64,000 bases of DNA from IMG/VR virus record IMGVR_UViG_3300008267_000004, positions 62,001 to 126,000 of that record; one strand, written 5' to 3'. Origin of the DNA: a virus. Positions 17,590-26,392 of this stretch are shown here, piece by piece (position 1 is the first letter of the stretch; every line of letters starts with the position of its first letter). The notes beneath the pieces are model-generated. The model worked only from the letters and a program-made list of their open reading frames with translations, ran no database searches and was not told the origin of the DNA. Made by a program: the position numbers and the translations under genes.

Positions 17590-19746
17590 TTATTCCTCTT
17601 TATCGTTGTTTATTTTAGCAGGAAAGCCAGCAACAGCACCAGCAGACATCTGTTCTTTGTTGAGGTGTTTAAAATAATTTACTTGCTTTTCTCTTTTTGA
17701 TGCTCCAACTTTAGAATCATAACATCCTAAATTTTTTTTATTTTTCTTGGAAATTAAGCAATACTTATCGCCTATTTTTTTTATTGTTTCGGAAATTATA
17801 TCATAAATCAATGATTCTGTAATTCCATCAGAAGAAAACATAGAAAGTATTTTTTCTGCAATTTTCTTTTTTTCTTTTCCAAAATCATCTGGTATAAAAT
17901 TCATTAAACTCTTTATATCTTTTTCCGATATTGCTTTACGCATATCAGTAGCAGATAAATTTTCAAAAGGTTTTACAGGAACAACTTCAACTTTTACACC
18001 TTCTCTAGCGTATTTTTGAGCATTTGCTTTAAAACGTGAATCGTCTCCGCCTTTTGTACTAGTTCCTAAAATAACCGTTTCTCCTTTTTGTGCATATTCT
18101 GGTTTGTCTTCTTCATTACCAACAAATGCAAAACTTGCACCAACTGGTGAATTAATAGGAGACTCTAATACCTCAACCATATCTGCTATTCCAGCCTCAC
18201 TTAGAAAAATGTCAAATATTTTTTTAGATGTTTCAAATGATACAGGACGATTATCTGGCAACATACGTGGAAGTGGAGATACTAGTACGACAACACGTTT
18301 TGCCATATTTGCATATGAAGCAATCATATCAATATGACCTTTATGTGGAGGTTTAAAAGCCCCAGGTATGACTGCAACATCTGCCAATTTAAGTGCTATT
18401 TCATTTATATTTTTATCTTTCTTTTCTTGTAACGAATCTTTTTTAATTGGTGGAACTTTGCCGCGACCGTATTTGAAGAGACCTAAAATTTGATTTACGG
18501 GCGCAAAGTTACCTGTAAATTTATAGGTAACACCGTCGTAATCAAAAACAAAACCTTCCGCCGTTGCAGTAACATTATCTGCTGACTTTAACTTTTTTAA
18601 TTGGTGTGATAGTATGCCCATAGCCTCTTCATTGCCTGAGCCTTGAATGGCTGTAATTGCAGAATGTACTTCACCTCTCAATCTTTTAACTTCTCTAGAA
18701 TTATCTAAAATAAATGCACTTTCAAGGCCGCGTAACATCTCGGTAGCAAAATCTGAAACAATCATTTCAATTGGTGTTATAGCTGCTTTTAACATATTAG
18801 ACATGCTAGTTGCATTTAGTAAATTTTCTTTAGCATAATTTTTTTGTTCTGGTGTTAGCTTTTTAACTATATCAGTAATTTTTATTCCGCTAACTCCTAA
18901 TATTCTTTTAGCGATGTTCATCTTGGCATAAGGATCTACTTGACCAATCTCAGCAGAAGCACGATCTAAAATAGAACTTATTAATATATAAATTCTAGCC
19001 ATCATAAATTCTGATATAGTAGACTCATCACTTAAAAATAATTCTTTGTTTCCGATCAAATAATTTACAGAAGATATAACAGAATTTAATCTGCTTATAG
19101 CTGTATTAAGAGGTGCATTATTTGACAATGCAGATAACCTTCTAACAGCATTTACTTGAACACCATAATCTTCATTTTTTAATCTTTCTTGTGCTGTAGA
19201 AATAATAGATTCTAATTTGGTAGCCTTTGCAGATAGGTCAACCTGTAAGCGTTCACCGGTAGTTCTATTAAATTCAGCATGACCAGCCCTATGAATAACT
19301 AATGTTTTTGTATCATAGTTTATAACATTTGGAGTTCTTGGGTCCATAACCTCAGCATTGTAGTATATACTAGTATCTTCTCCAAATAATTCTATTTGTT
19401 CTTCATAAGAAATTCCTTGAATAGCTCTTTCAAAAGCTTTTAAGGCATCTTTAAATGTTTCTTTTAAGGCTGGATTTGCACGATCAGCAAATTTAGCTGC
19501 AAGTTGTTCTGGTGTTAAACCTCCACTTTTAATTTCTGTTTTGTTTCTAACGCCTTTTGCTCTACCATCTTTTACAGAATATGAGATCATAAGATTTTGA
19601 CCATCAGTTTTTTCTGTACCTTCTAGTTTACCGGCAGCAGCAGCTGTAAAAATTTCTTTCATCTTTGTAAAGGTTAGATCGCCGTTATCATAAAGATGAT
19701 TCATATGACCAGCAGCACCACCCTCAACTAATAAATCTAAATTCAT
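17590..19746 (-). CDS. Fusion of ATP-dependent ligase-like domain and HxGH nucleotidylyltransferase domain
   Basis: The 718-residue protein has the covalent nucleotidyltransferase motifs of RNA/DNA ligases: motif I KTDG (Lys46), YYNAEVM (Glu132) as motif III, EGFVFDYDG near 397 as motif IV and YKF near 408 as motif V. From residue 457 a second fold begins, VAVIPGAFKPPHKGH with the HxGH signature of NMNAT/cytidylyltransferases, and NLSATDMRKAIS as its C-terminal signature. The tail has a Cys-containing YCLISKKNKKNLGCY segment. Joint use of a nucleotide product in end repair or NAD metabolism is speculation. Confidence 0.75.
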   Translation of the reverse strand: MNLDLLVEGGAAGHMNHLYDNGDLTFTKMKEIFTAAAAGKLEGTEKTDGQNLMISYSVKDGRAKGVRNKTEIKSGGLTPEQLAAKFADRANPALKETFKDALKAFERAIQGISYEEQIELFGEDTSIYYNAEVMDPRTPNVINYDTKTLVIHRAGHAEFNRTTGERLQVDLSAKATKLESIISTAQERLKNEDYGVQVNAVRRLSALSNNAPLNTAISRLNSVISSVNYLIGNKELFLSDESTISEFMMARIYILISSILDRASAEIGQVDPYAKMNIAKRILGVSGIKITDIVKKLTPEQKNYAKENLLNATSMSNMLKAAITPIEMIVSDFATEMLRGLESAFILDNSREVKRLRGEVHSAITAIQGSGNEEAMGILSHQLKKLKSADNVTATAEGFVFDYDGVTYKFTGNFAPVNQILGLFKYGRGKVPPIKKDSLQEKKDKNINEIALKLADVAVIPGAFKPPHKGHIDMIASYANMAKRVVVLVSPLPRMLPDNRPVSFETSKKIFDIFLSEAGIADMVEVLESPINSPVGASFAFVGNEEDKPEYAQKGETVILGTSTKGGDDSRFKANAQKYAREGVKVEVVPVKPFENLSATDMRKAISEKDIKSLMNFIPDDFGKEKKKIAEKILSMFSSDGITESLIYDIISETIKKIGDKYCLISKKNKKNLGCYDSKVGASKREKQVNYFKHLNKEQMSAGAVAGFPAKINNDKEE

Positions 19747-19757
19747 TTTATAATTCC

Positions 19758-19946
19758 TTATTTTCTTTTAGAAGCAGTTACTGTGTAAGGTAAATTAGTT
19801 CCTTTTAGTGATAGAGGACCGTCTATGGTAAACAAAATAGGAGCAGAGCCAGAACTTTCCGGTGCTATATATTGTTGTTGTTCCTGAAACGAACCTGTAA
19901 TATCATCAATTACATAATTACTATAAGATTTAACTGGATTAGGCAT
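19758..19946 (-). CDS. Hypothetical 62-residue protein
   Basis: The protein has an aromatic, Gln-rich middle and a hydrophobic beta-like C-terminal half (PILFTIDGPLSLKG). It overlaps the next upstream gene by 8 nt. I do not recognise it; a small structural protein is possible. Confidence 0.55.
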   Translation of the reverse strand: MPNPVKSYSNYVIDDITGSFQEQQQYIAPESSGSAPILFTIDGPLSLKGTNLPYTVTASKRK

Positions 19947-20772
19947 TTTTAATAAATCTTTCCATCAAAGTATTAAACACAAGATTTTCTTTTCTTTCAA
20001 AAACTTCTTTTAGTAGTCTTTCTTTTGTTTCAAACAAATTAGAATATGGAATCTTAGATTCTTCTAAAGATTCCTCTTCTTTTAATTCTTCTATATCTTT
20101 TCCTCTTTGGTGTTTAATGTGTTTTTTTGCATCTTCTTTTGCTTTCTTCTTAGCTTCCTCAACCTCTTTTTTTGAGGAACAAGATTTTTGTTCTTTAACT
20201 TTTTTTACAGGTTTTTTATTTTTAGACATGGCTTTTTGAATAGCCTCGCCACGCTTTTTTTCATATCCTGATAATTTATTATCTTTATTTAAATCTGCTT
20301 TCTCTTTGTCGATCTTTACATTTTCAGCCATAATATCTTTCTCCTTTTCTCTTTTTACTTTTAAAGAATCTGTCCAATCACGAAAAAACATATTTCCTCT
20401 CGTAAAAGCATCTTTCTCAGCTTTACGTAATTTTGGATCTGTTGATGCATAATCTATTTTATGAGTGTTGGATAAATTAATAGTTGCAGTAAATCCACTA
20501 CAATTTTGTTCGTGATGCACAACTTCGTGTGCAAAAGATCTTAACACATCTTTTGCATGTCTATCAGTTATAAATAAATGTATTTCTTCAGATTTAGGAT
20601 CATAAAATCCTGTTTTACCTAATAGATCTTCTGCATTTTCCTTGTCAGACTCTAAAAAAACTTTAGGATCTCTATCGATTTTTGGCATTTTTTCCTTTAA
20701 ATAAAGGTATAATTCTTTCATATAATCTTTCATTTCTTCTCTAGAAATTTTTTCTAATAATAAATATGCCAT
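19939..20772 (-). CDS. Putative zinc metallopeptidase (HEVVHHE)
   Basis: The 277-residue protein has RSFAHEVVHHEQNC near residue 95, a HExxH site followed by a second HE, similar to ImmA/IrrE or minimal metallopeptidase folds. The C-terminal half is a long Lys/Glu-rich, probably helical or disordered region. ATG 20772 is chosen because the frame to 20811 runs through a terminator hairpin. Substrate is unknown. Confidence 0.6.
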   Translation of the reverse strand: MAYLLLEKISREEMKDYMKELYLYLKEKMPKIDRDPKVFLESDKENAEDLLGKTGFYDPKSEEIHLFITDRHAKDVLRSFAHEVVHHEQNCSGFTATINLSNTHKIDYASTDPKLRKAEKDAFTRGNMFFRDWTDSLKVKREKEKDIMAENVKIDKEKADLNKDNKLSGYEKKRGEAIQKAMSKNKKPVKKVKEQKSCSSKKEVEEAKKKAKEDAKKHIKHQRGKDIEELKEEESLEESKIPYSNLFETKERLLKEVFERKENLVFNTLMERFIKNA

Positions 20773-20788
20773 ATTTTTTGCCAAAAAA

Positions 20789-20820
20789 AAACTACCTATG
20801 AACTTAATCATAAGTAGTTT
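20789..20820 (-). terminator. Intrinsic terminator
   Basis: A stem AAACTACTTATGA/TCATAGGTAGTTT is followed by at least nine T on the minus strand. It ends the transcript carrying the 20845-20997 gene. Confidence 0.85.
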
Positions 20821-20844
20821 CTAAAATGAATAAATGTATTTGTT

Positions 20845-20997
20845 TTAATAAACATCTATAATTATAACAGTATTTTCTTTTTTAGACTCTTTTTTTTCTT
20901 CCTCTTGCTTTTTTTTCTGATACCACTCCCATTCCTGCTGAACTTCAAATAGATCAATCTGTAACATTGGCCTTTCTTCATGTTCCTGCTTTTTCAT
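20845..20997 (-). CDS. Small charged coiled-coil-like protein
   Basis: The 50-residue ORF starts at ATG 20997 behind a perfect AGGAGG. It is rich in Lys, Glu and Gln with a central WEWYQKKKQEEEKK stretch and a hydrophobic end (TVIIIDVY). It lies directly upstream of a terminator. Function is unknown. Confidence 0.65.
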   Translation of the reverse strand: MKKQEHEERPMLQIDLFEVQQEWEWYQKKKQEEEKKESKKENTVIIIDVY

Positions 20998-21014
20998 GGA
21001 TTTTGCCTCCTAAA

Positions 21015-21281
21015 TTAAATAGCGGGCAAAAAATCATCTGGGATATCTTTTTCACTACGAATTATTTTAATATTACTATATTCAAAGTTTTCATATGATT
21101 CGTATAATTCACCACTAGATATTGGAAATCTTGGTTCTGGCGACCATAAAACTTTATAAGTAGGAGATTGAGTATAGAGAGAATAATAATCAACTATTAC
21201 ACCTGTTATAACCCAATCTGTATCTGGTATTTTCTTTGCAACAAAATCTCCAATCCTAGGCTCGTACAATTGTTTTTTCAT
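21015..21281 (-). CDS. Family B SH3-like small protein
   Basis: The 88-residue product has RIGDFVAKKI, then WVITGVIVDYY and YKVLWSPEP, the GDxV...G.I...Y.V.W pattern of family B in the 39-43 kb array. It overlaps the upstream small gene by 26 nt. A compact beta-barrel is likely; role unknown. Confidence 0.6.
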   Translation of the reverse strand: MKKQLYEPRIGDFVAKKIPDTDWVITGVIVDYYSLYTQSPTYKVLWSPEPRFPISSGELYESYENFEYSNIKIIRSEKDIPDDFLPAI

Positions 21282-21444
21282 ACATCTCACCCAATCTTTC
21301 AATTATCTGAGGATAATTTTCCGGATATTTAACTATCATTGATGCTAAAAATGAGTAACGTGCTGCAGTTGAAAGCCTATAAAATATAGACGATAATTTT
21401 TCCAATTCGGTGTCTGTTAATGGTCTTTTTTGTTGTTCATTCAT
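21256..21444 (-). CDS. Small helical protein
   Basis: The 62-residue product begins MNEQQKRPLTDTELEK and is mostly helical. ATG 21444 is 1 nt after the exonuclease stop, so the genes are coupled. I do not recognise it. Confidence 0.6.
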   Translation of the reverse strand: MNEQQKRPLTDTELEKLSSIFYRLSTAARYSFLASMIVKYPENYPQIIERLGEMYEKTIVRA

Positions 21445-21445
21445 G

Positions 21446-22021
21446 TTATTTGTTGTATGGATCAAAAGGAGCCTCATATGAGAAAAAATCTACGTCAGTT
21501 TCTTTTATCAGTCTTAACCAAACATTTAATGTTCTCTGACAGTCAACTAAAGCTGTATGTGCGCGCCCTTGAAACTTAATTTGGTAGTGTTCGCACAATT
21601 TATCCATTGCAGCACTTTTTAATAAACCTTTAGATACTAGTTTACTAGCCATGTGTTTTGTATCGGCGTAGTGCGGAAAAGTTATTTTTTTTTCTTTGAA
21701 AGCTAAACTAATAAATCTTAGATCAAAGATAAGATTTTGGCCTAATAAGAAAGAAGAATTTGTAATAAACGACTCAATTGCAGGCAAATGGTGTTCAATT
21801 TCTAAAGAATCTTCCCACGCTTCGGGCGTGAACCCATTAACCTTCAATGCTTGCGGCGAAGCCGCCGCGAGATTTTTAGGTTTAATTTTTATATCTAATT
21901 TATCAAGTATACAGATACTGCTGTCATCTTTCAATGAAAAACGAACAGCAGCAAACTGTATAATTTCGTGAACTTTAGGATCTAATCCTGTTGTTTCTGT
22001 ATCAAGAACTGTTACAAGCAT
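21446..22021 (-). CDS. DnaQ-like 3'-5' exonuclease (DEDDh)
   Basis: The 191-residue protein starts MLVTVLDTETTGLDP, giving ExoI D-x-E, then FLLGQNLIFDLRFI as ExoII, and HTALVDCQRTLNVW as ExoIII with the DEDDh histidine. Such free-standing enzymes trim DNA or RNA ends. It starts immediately downstream of an HNH gene. Confidence 0.85.
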   Translation of the reverse strand: MLVTVLDTETTGLDPKVHEIIQFAAVRFSLKDDSSICILDKLDIKIKPKNLAAASPQALKVNGFTPEAWEDSLEIEHHLPAIESFITNSSFLLGQNLIFDLRFISLAFKEKKITFPHYADTKHMASKLVSKGLLKSAAMDKLCEHYQIKFQGRAHTALVDCQRTLNVWLRLIKETDVDFFSYEAPFDPYNK

Positions 22022-22534
22022 TTATCTATTCAACCAGAACTTCCAAGTTGGGTGCAGAGAACTATCAGTAAAAGAAGTTTCTGATTCTTGAACAAATGGA
22101 AGAGACATGGGTTTGATTGGAGTTTTTAAAAGCCCCATACCAGACTCCTTCAAAGTTTGGTTTCCTTTCTTCTGGTTACATTCATAGCAACACGCCACGA
22201 CGTTTGTCCAGACGGTTTTACCACCTGTGCTTTTAGGCACAACGTGATCTAGTGTGAAGTTTTTTAGTGAAATTCGTCTTGAGCAATATTGACATCTACC
22301 TTCATCTCGAAGCCAAACATTACGACGTGAAAAACGTACAGAATTAATCTTACGCCATTTGCTGCTCTTATATACAATAACTGATGGTAGCTTCATTGTA
22401 TAAGATGGCGAACGAATTTCTTGATCATACTCACCGACTGTTAAAACTTTATCGTTAAATATTAAACCAATTGCTTTTTCCCAAGAAACAGTTCCTAGTG
22501 GTTCATAATTACAGCTTAGGGCTAAGACTCTCAT
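22022..22534 (-). CDS. HNH endonuclease-like protein
   Basis: The 170-residue protein carries RNVWLRDEGRCQYCSRR, TLDHVVPKSTGGKTVWTNVV and CCYECNQKKGNQT, the CxxC...H...N...CxxC HNH arrangement common in bacteria and large phages (McrA-like). The N-terminal region VLALSCNYEPLGTVSWEKAI is typical of that subfamily. DNA nicking or cutting is expected. Confidence 0.88.
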   Translation of the reverse strand: MRVLALSCNYEPLGTVSWEKAIGLIFNDKVLTVGEYDQEIRSPSYTMKLPSVIVYKSSKWRKINSVRFSRRNVWLRDEGRCQYCSRRISLKNFTLDHVVPKSTGGKTVWTNVVACCYECNQKKGNQTLKESGMGLLKTPIKPMSLPFVQESETSFTDSSLHPTWKFWLNR

Positions 22535-22545
22535 ATTTGTTTACC

Positions 22546-22767
22546 TTATTCTTGCCGCTCAGGCGGGAGAAAACTTTTGTTGATGTGTGAACACTTGCTA
22601 CAAGCAAATGTCGGGATTGGTGCATTAATCTCTTGACCACTCGGGGAAAGTAGGGCAGAAATTTGTTTAATCATGTAGACATTCACAAATGTATTATTTC
22701 CACACGATTCACAAACTAATGTTTTTGCGTTAAATAAATCTTTTTCTGTTAATCTAGGACCGTTCAT
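22546..22767 (-). CDS. Small zinc-ribbon protein
   Basis: The 73-residue protein has CESCGNNTF and CSKCSH, two CxxC knuckles that should bind one zinc. The middle VYMIKQISALLSP matches the common phage zinc-ribbon type. It is close to the HNH gene in the same operon. Confidence 0.7.
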   Translation of the reverse strand: MNGPRLTEKDLFNAKTLVCESCGNNTFVNVYMIKQISALLSPSGQEINAPIPTFACSKCSHINKSFLPPERQE

Positions 22768-22781
22768 GTTTTTCTCTTTTC

Positions 22782-23006
22782 TTATGACTCCTCTAGGAGT
22801 TCTTGTAAATTTTTCTTCATAATTGAGATATTTGCATCAAGATGATGCGTTTCAATTTTATTGTTTGATACAAACGGATTCATGTTCCAATGAACTTTAT
22901 AAAATAATCCATCAAATTTAACAATTGTACCAATAGATTGGTCAATTTTACACATACACACCATTTCGCCAATATTATGTTTTTGAGTTGAGGTTTGCTT
23001 AATCAT
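22782..23006 (-). CDS. Family B SH3-like protein, predicted leaderless
   Basis: The 74-residue product reads NIGEMVCMCKIDQSIGTIVKF and then YKVHWNMNP, the family B pattern. ATG 23006 is exactly the +1 expected from the promoter at 23013-23041, so translation would start on a leaderless mRNA. Function is unknown. Confidence 0.6.
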   Translation of the reverse strand: MIKQTSTQKHNIGEMVCMCKIDQSIGTIVKFDGLFYKVHWNMNPFVSNNKIETHHLDANISIMKKNLQELLEES

Positions 23007-23012
23007 GGTACT

Positions 23013-23041
23013 ATAATACCACATATTAATGGGCCGGTCAA
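23013..23041 (-). promoter_or_regulatory. Sigma70-type promoter, leaderless geometry
   Basis: TTGACC and TATTAT with a 17-nt spacer and TGn put +1 on the start codon at 23006. Confidence 0.75.
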
Positions 23042-23075
23042 GAAAAAAAAATATATATTATAGGATTATAACATA

Positions 23076-23927
23076 TTATCTGTCAAAAATTATAACAACG
23101 GGATTATTTGGGTCACTTTGTTTTGTTACACCCATATTACGAACAGCTGTATCTTGCAGAGACCATCCTGATTGTTCAGCCTCCCAGAAAGCACCTAAAA
23201 TGGCTTCTGCTTCCTGTCTTGTGAACGGTTCATAATTACTTCGGGCATGAGCAAGCATAAAAAGTGTCATTTGTACTGCATCTTCTTTTGTCATATCTAA
23301 CACTTTATTTTTTCTTGCTTCACGGCGCATCTCGTCATAGAATGAAATAAGAGGACTTAAACCATCACGCGCATCAGATTCATTTCCGCGTTTTGTATAG
23401 ATAATCCATTTATCAAGCGGCATAACTTCAGCCATTTCAACAAAATGAATATCTGCCCCATCACCAGGATCAAACGATCCAAAATCATATATAGGTAGTG
23501 TATTTAAATTTGCGCTTCCTTCAAATGCTTTATCATACGCTTCTTTGTACCATTCAAGATCATCTTGAACATTTAATGAATCAGAAAATATTTTAAGCAT
23601 ATGACCATTACTCATTTTAAATACTTTACCAAATGAGCGACCTGTTACAGCTTTTTCAATTTTAAAAGATTTTAGGCAGGAGATATTGTTTATAAGACCG
23701 CGAATATTGTTAGCTTTTTCTTCTTTCTCCTCATCGCTATATTCACCAGTAAAAGCTCCAAAAACATCCCCAGCCGATCCAAATATGCTATCATAGATCA
23801 TACCAGATTGGTCACTCCAAGCTTGTTTAAAGATGATATCAAAATTGTGTTCAGCGGGAGAAGAACTATTTTCTATTAGCGATATCTGCTCTTTTATTAT
23901 TTTTAATATTTTATTTTTTATTTTCAT
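23076..23927 (-). CDS. Kinase-like protein 1 ending at the DFG-equivalent Asp
   Basis: The 283-residue protein has VTGRSFGKVFKM near 95 (glycine loop), HMLKIF near 110 (candidate beta-3 Lys), and WSLQDTAVRNMGV near 257 as a D...N catalytic loop. The last residues are VVIIFDR, so the protein ends one residue after the metal-binding Asp, without an activation loop or C-lobe. The N-terminus MKIKNKILKIIKEQ resembles the shared leader. It is tandem with 23934-24872. Confidence 0.65.
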   Translation of the reverse strand: MKIKNKILKIIKEQISLIENSSSPAEHNFDIIFKQAWSDQSGMIYDSIFGSAGDVFGAFTGEYSDEEKEEKANNIRGLINNISCLKSFKIEKAVTGRSFGKVFKMSNGHMLKIFSDSLNVQDDLEWYKEAYDKAFEGSANLNTLPIYDFGSFDPGDGADIHFVEMAEVMPLDKWIIYTKRGNESDARDGLSPLISFYDEMRREARKNKVLDMTKEDAVQMTLFMLAHARSNYEPFTRQEAEAILGAFWEAEQSGWSLQDTAVRNMGVTKQSDPNNPVVIIFDR

Positions 23928-23933
23928 CTTGTT

Positions 23934-24872
23934 TTACCTATCGAAAATAACTATTTTTGGATTGCTTACGCTGCTTTGTTTTAAAACTCCCATATTTCGA
24001 GGTGCAATATCGCTTAATTGATATCCAAGTTTAACCATATCATAAAATGCTTCTAGGATGCTAGAAGCTTCTTCGTCTGTTAATGGGCGATAGATTCCAC
24101 CACCATAATCTGGGCCTTCTTCCCCATCGTCGTCTTTTTTGCCATATAAATATGGAGAGTCGAATGTATTTACTCTTTTTTTAACATATTCTTTGATTCC
24201 ATCAATATTTTTTATATTCTCTCTATAATATGCCTCAATAAAGTAAGCTTGTAACTTAGAAACAATATCAGATCCTGGACTATCATCACTTAAGGCTCTT
24301 TTAGTTCCCTTTAGATAAATGTCTAGTGGCTCTACTTCCGCCATTTCAACATAGGCAACAAAAGCGTCTGGCATGGCTTTTAGTTTGACTTCTCCATAAT
24401 CATACACAGGTAGGGTGGTTAGTTTAGCACCCTTTTTGTGCATTAGGTCGTGGCATTTTTTATACCATTCCATATCCTCTTTAACATCTATGCCACCAAA
24501 AAATATTTTTAATATGTGCTCATTGTCGAGTTTAAATATTTTGCCGTAGGATCTGCCGGTTATAGCCTTTATTAATTTTGCATGGGTAAGTGGTTTAATT
24601 TTTTTAACTAGATCTTCCATAACCTTTGGAGCAGTTAGGGCTGCTGGAGGGTTATCATATAGATCAAAATTACCGGTTCTATCCATTTCAGAATCAATTA
24701 TAGAACTTATAATTTCATCAGAAATGTCGTCCTCTTGTGGTCCAACTCCAATTTCAAATTTACTTAGCAATAAGAAATTTAAATTCTTTTTTTGAACGTC
24801 GTTTAAATCGTTGGGTCTACTTTTTTTATCGTTCTCCAACATTCTTTTTTTAGAAATTTTTATTTTTATCAT
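23934..24872 (-). CDS. Kinase-like protein 2 ending at the DFG-equivalent Asp
   Basis: The 312-residue paralogue of the neighbouring gene has ITGRSYGKIFKLDNEHILKIF, then YQLSDIAPRNMGV and terminal IVIFDR. The N-terminus is basic (MIKIKISKKRM). Sequence similarity is clear at both ends, while the middle differs, suggesting different partners. The substrate is unknown. Confidence 0.65.
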   Translation of the reverse strand: MIKIKISKKRMLENDKKSRPNDLNDVQKKNLNFLLLSKFEIGVGPQEDDISDEIISSIIDSEMDRTGNFDLYDNPPAALTAPKVMEDLVKKIKPLTHAKLIKAITGRSYGKIFKLDNEHILKIFFGGIDVKEDMEWYKKCHDLMHKKGAKLTTLPVYDYGEVKLKAMPDAFVAYVEMAEVEPLDIYLKGTKRALSDDSPGSDIVSKLQAYFIEAYYRENIKNIDGIKEYVKKRVNTFDSPYLYGKKDDDGEEGPDYGGGIYRPLTDEEASSILEAFYDMVKLGYQLSDIAPRNMGVLKQSSVSNPKIVIFDR

Positions 24873-24879
24873 ATTTTAA

Positions 24880-25077
24880 TTAGTCCTTATCCATCTTATC
24901 AAGCAAATTCTTTCTTAGATTTTCTACCTCTTCTTCTGTGTATGATCCATAGAATCGGTGACAGTACCACTCAACAAGATATTTGCTGCTGTAATGATCT
25001 TTAGAGATTGCTATAATCATCCCTAAACAATCGTATAGTGAGTATACGAGGGTGCCTATTTTGTATTTATTATACAC
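24880..25077 (-). CDS. Family B SH3-like small protein
   Basis: The 65-residue product has YKIGTLVYSLYDCLGMIIAI and YLVEWYCH, very like 37333-37590 (GDFVMTPYQDCLGQII, YRIEWYTH). A terminator lies directly upstream. Confidence 0.65.
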   Translation of the reverse strand: MYNKYKIGTLVYSLYDCLGMIIAISKDHYSSKYLVEWYCHRFYGSYTEEEVENLRKNLLDKMDKD

Positions 25078-25101
25078 AAAATAATTAGTTTTTTAGGCAA
25101 T

Positions 25102-25146
25102 AAAAAACCCAAGTTACCGGATTTTAACCAGCGACTTGGGTTTTTT
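25102..25146. terminator. Bidirectional intrinsic terminator
   Basis: A 13-bp perfect stem AAAAAACCCAAGT/ACTTGGGTTTTTT has A and T runs on both flanks, so it can stop transcription from either side. Confidence 0.88.
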
Positions 25147-25162
25147 ATTTATAAAATTTATA

Positions 25163-25642
25163 TTATACCGCATATAGTGCTTTGATGCGATCTAGAAGTT
25201 TTTTACGACTTTCTGGTGGGAAAGGCTCAAGAGCGTCGTTGCCTACTGCTAGGTTTCTAGCGTAAAACATGCCTAGTCCTCTTGCAGCGTTGGTAGGATC
25301 TTTGTAATATGCGTTAGCTTGTTGCACTGATTGATCACCGATCATGTTTTCTAGGTATCCAAATATTTTTGTTAATCCGCTAACTAGCGTTTTAGAATTT
25401 GGACTACCTGGTGGTGTTACCTTCATAAAATCAGCATGTTGTTTAAACATATTTCCTAGATCTGGAATTGGGTTCTTTCCTTGCAAACCTTTAAAATCGT
25501 ATTCGTTTTTATTGATTTCTGATAATTTCTCGGCTATGAATTCTAACTCTTTTACGATAGAGTTCATCTCGCCTGAACTATCTACCTCTCTCTGTAATTC
25601 TTCCGCGATTACTCTTCTTAAAAACTCTCTTGTAATTTTCAT
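25163..25642 (-). CDS. Hypothetical protein with MKIT-type N-terminal leader
   Basis: The 159-residue protein begins MKITREFLRRVIAEEL and is then mostly helical, ending SRKKLLDRIKALYAV. The leader matches 63369-63701 and 15929-16537 although the bodies differ. A virion-targeting or processed leader is a possibility. It lies just before the switch to the GC-richer region. Confidence 0.65.
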   Translation of the reverse strand: MKITREFLRRVIAEELQREVDSSGEMNSIVKELEFIAEKLSEINKNEYDFKGLQGKNPIPDLGNMFKQHADFMKVTPPGSPNSKTLVSGLTKIFGYLENMIGDQSVQQANAYYKDPTNAARGLGMFYARNLAVGNDALEPFPPESRKKLLDRIKALYAV

Positions 25643-25802
25643 GTTTTTTTCCCCATTTTTCTGTGGTACAGTTTACCAGTAAGTAGTTAATTGAAAACTA
25701 AAAAGTTTCAAAAAATGACCCGCGATATATTTTTGACCTAGGCGCGTTATTATATGAAAATAGTAATCACGGTAGACATACTTTCCGTATATATACCACC
25801 AT

Positions 25803-25846
25803 GAGGGTAGGGGGAGGGGAAGTCCCCCTTCTACCCCTAGAAGTTT
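25803..25846 (-). terminator. GC-rich hairpin downstream of the 25866-26249 operon
   Basis: On the minus strand GGGGTAGAAGGGGG faces CCCCTCCCCCTACCC across a short loop. No strong T-run follows, so it may be a terminator or an RNA-stabilising end. The other bases of 25643-25865 hold no gene that I can see. Confidence 0.5.
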
Positions 25847-25865
25847 TTTAGCGATAGCAATAACA

Positions 25866-26249
25866 TTAAAACAGCTGTCGATAGAAGCTCATTGTTTCAT
25901 TTGCTAAGAGTTCACGCTGCTTATCAGGCAAAGTATCCTCAAGCAAACTAACCGTATCCGATGCAGCTGCAAACGTATTAGACCACCGAGCAATCTCGTT
26001 GCTCTGCTCAACAGTATTGCATGGACCGCTGTCGGGATCAGTATAGTCTGCAAAGCGTCTAGCTAGATGTGCAACAGCACGCTGCAAGCTGTAAACATTT
26101 TGATACTCATCGCGATCACTCCACACAGCTGATCGAATGATCGAGGCAGTCTGGTGACAAAAAGTATCACCACTCAAACTCCAATCCTCGTTGAGTCTAA
26201 CCAGCTGAATCTTTGCCGTGTCAAACAAGTGTTGCGCCTTTGCACTCAT
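25866..26249 (-). CDS. Hypothetical helical protein
   Basis: The 127-residue product starts at ATG 26249 (MSAKAQHLFDTAK) in a TAATG junction with the upstream mini-gene. It is soluble and helical. I do not recognise it. It is the last gene of the cassette driven from 27696-27724. Confidence 0.65.
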   Translation of the reverse strand: MSAKAQHLFDTAKIQLVRLNEDWSLSGDTFCHQTASIIRSAVWSDRDEYQNVYSLQRAVAHLARRFADYTDPDSGPCNTVEQSNEIARWSNTFAAASDTVSLLEDTLPDKQRELLANETMSFYRQLF

Positions 26250-26392
26250 TAGTCCATCTCCTTTGGTTCGCACCGCTTACAGTACCGTGCAACAATACAC
26301 CCACCCAGGTACTGAGTGAGTACCCAGGTGAATCTAGCACAGGTATCACATTGACCCCGCTCCTTGCTATAGCTTATCTGATCATCCCCCAT
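26249..26392 (-). CDS. Small four-cysteine zinc-binding protein
   Basis: The 47-residue product has CDTCARF and CKRCEP, two CxxC knuckles for one zinc. Start and stop both use TAATG coupling. It is followed by a soluble helical protein and preceded by TM mini-proteins. Confidence 0.6.
   Translation of the reverse strand: MGDDQISYSKERGQCDTCARFTWVLTQYLGGCIVARYCKRCEPKEMD

Noticed and set aside
25734-25760. Plus-strand promoter TTGACC near 25734
   Set aside because: No -10 hexamer is found at 16-18 nt, unlike the pair at 60374-60403.
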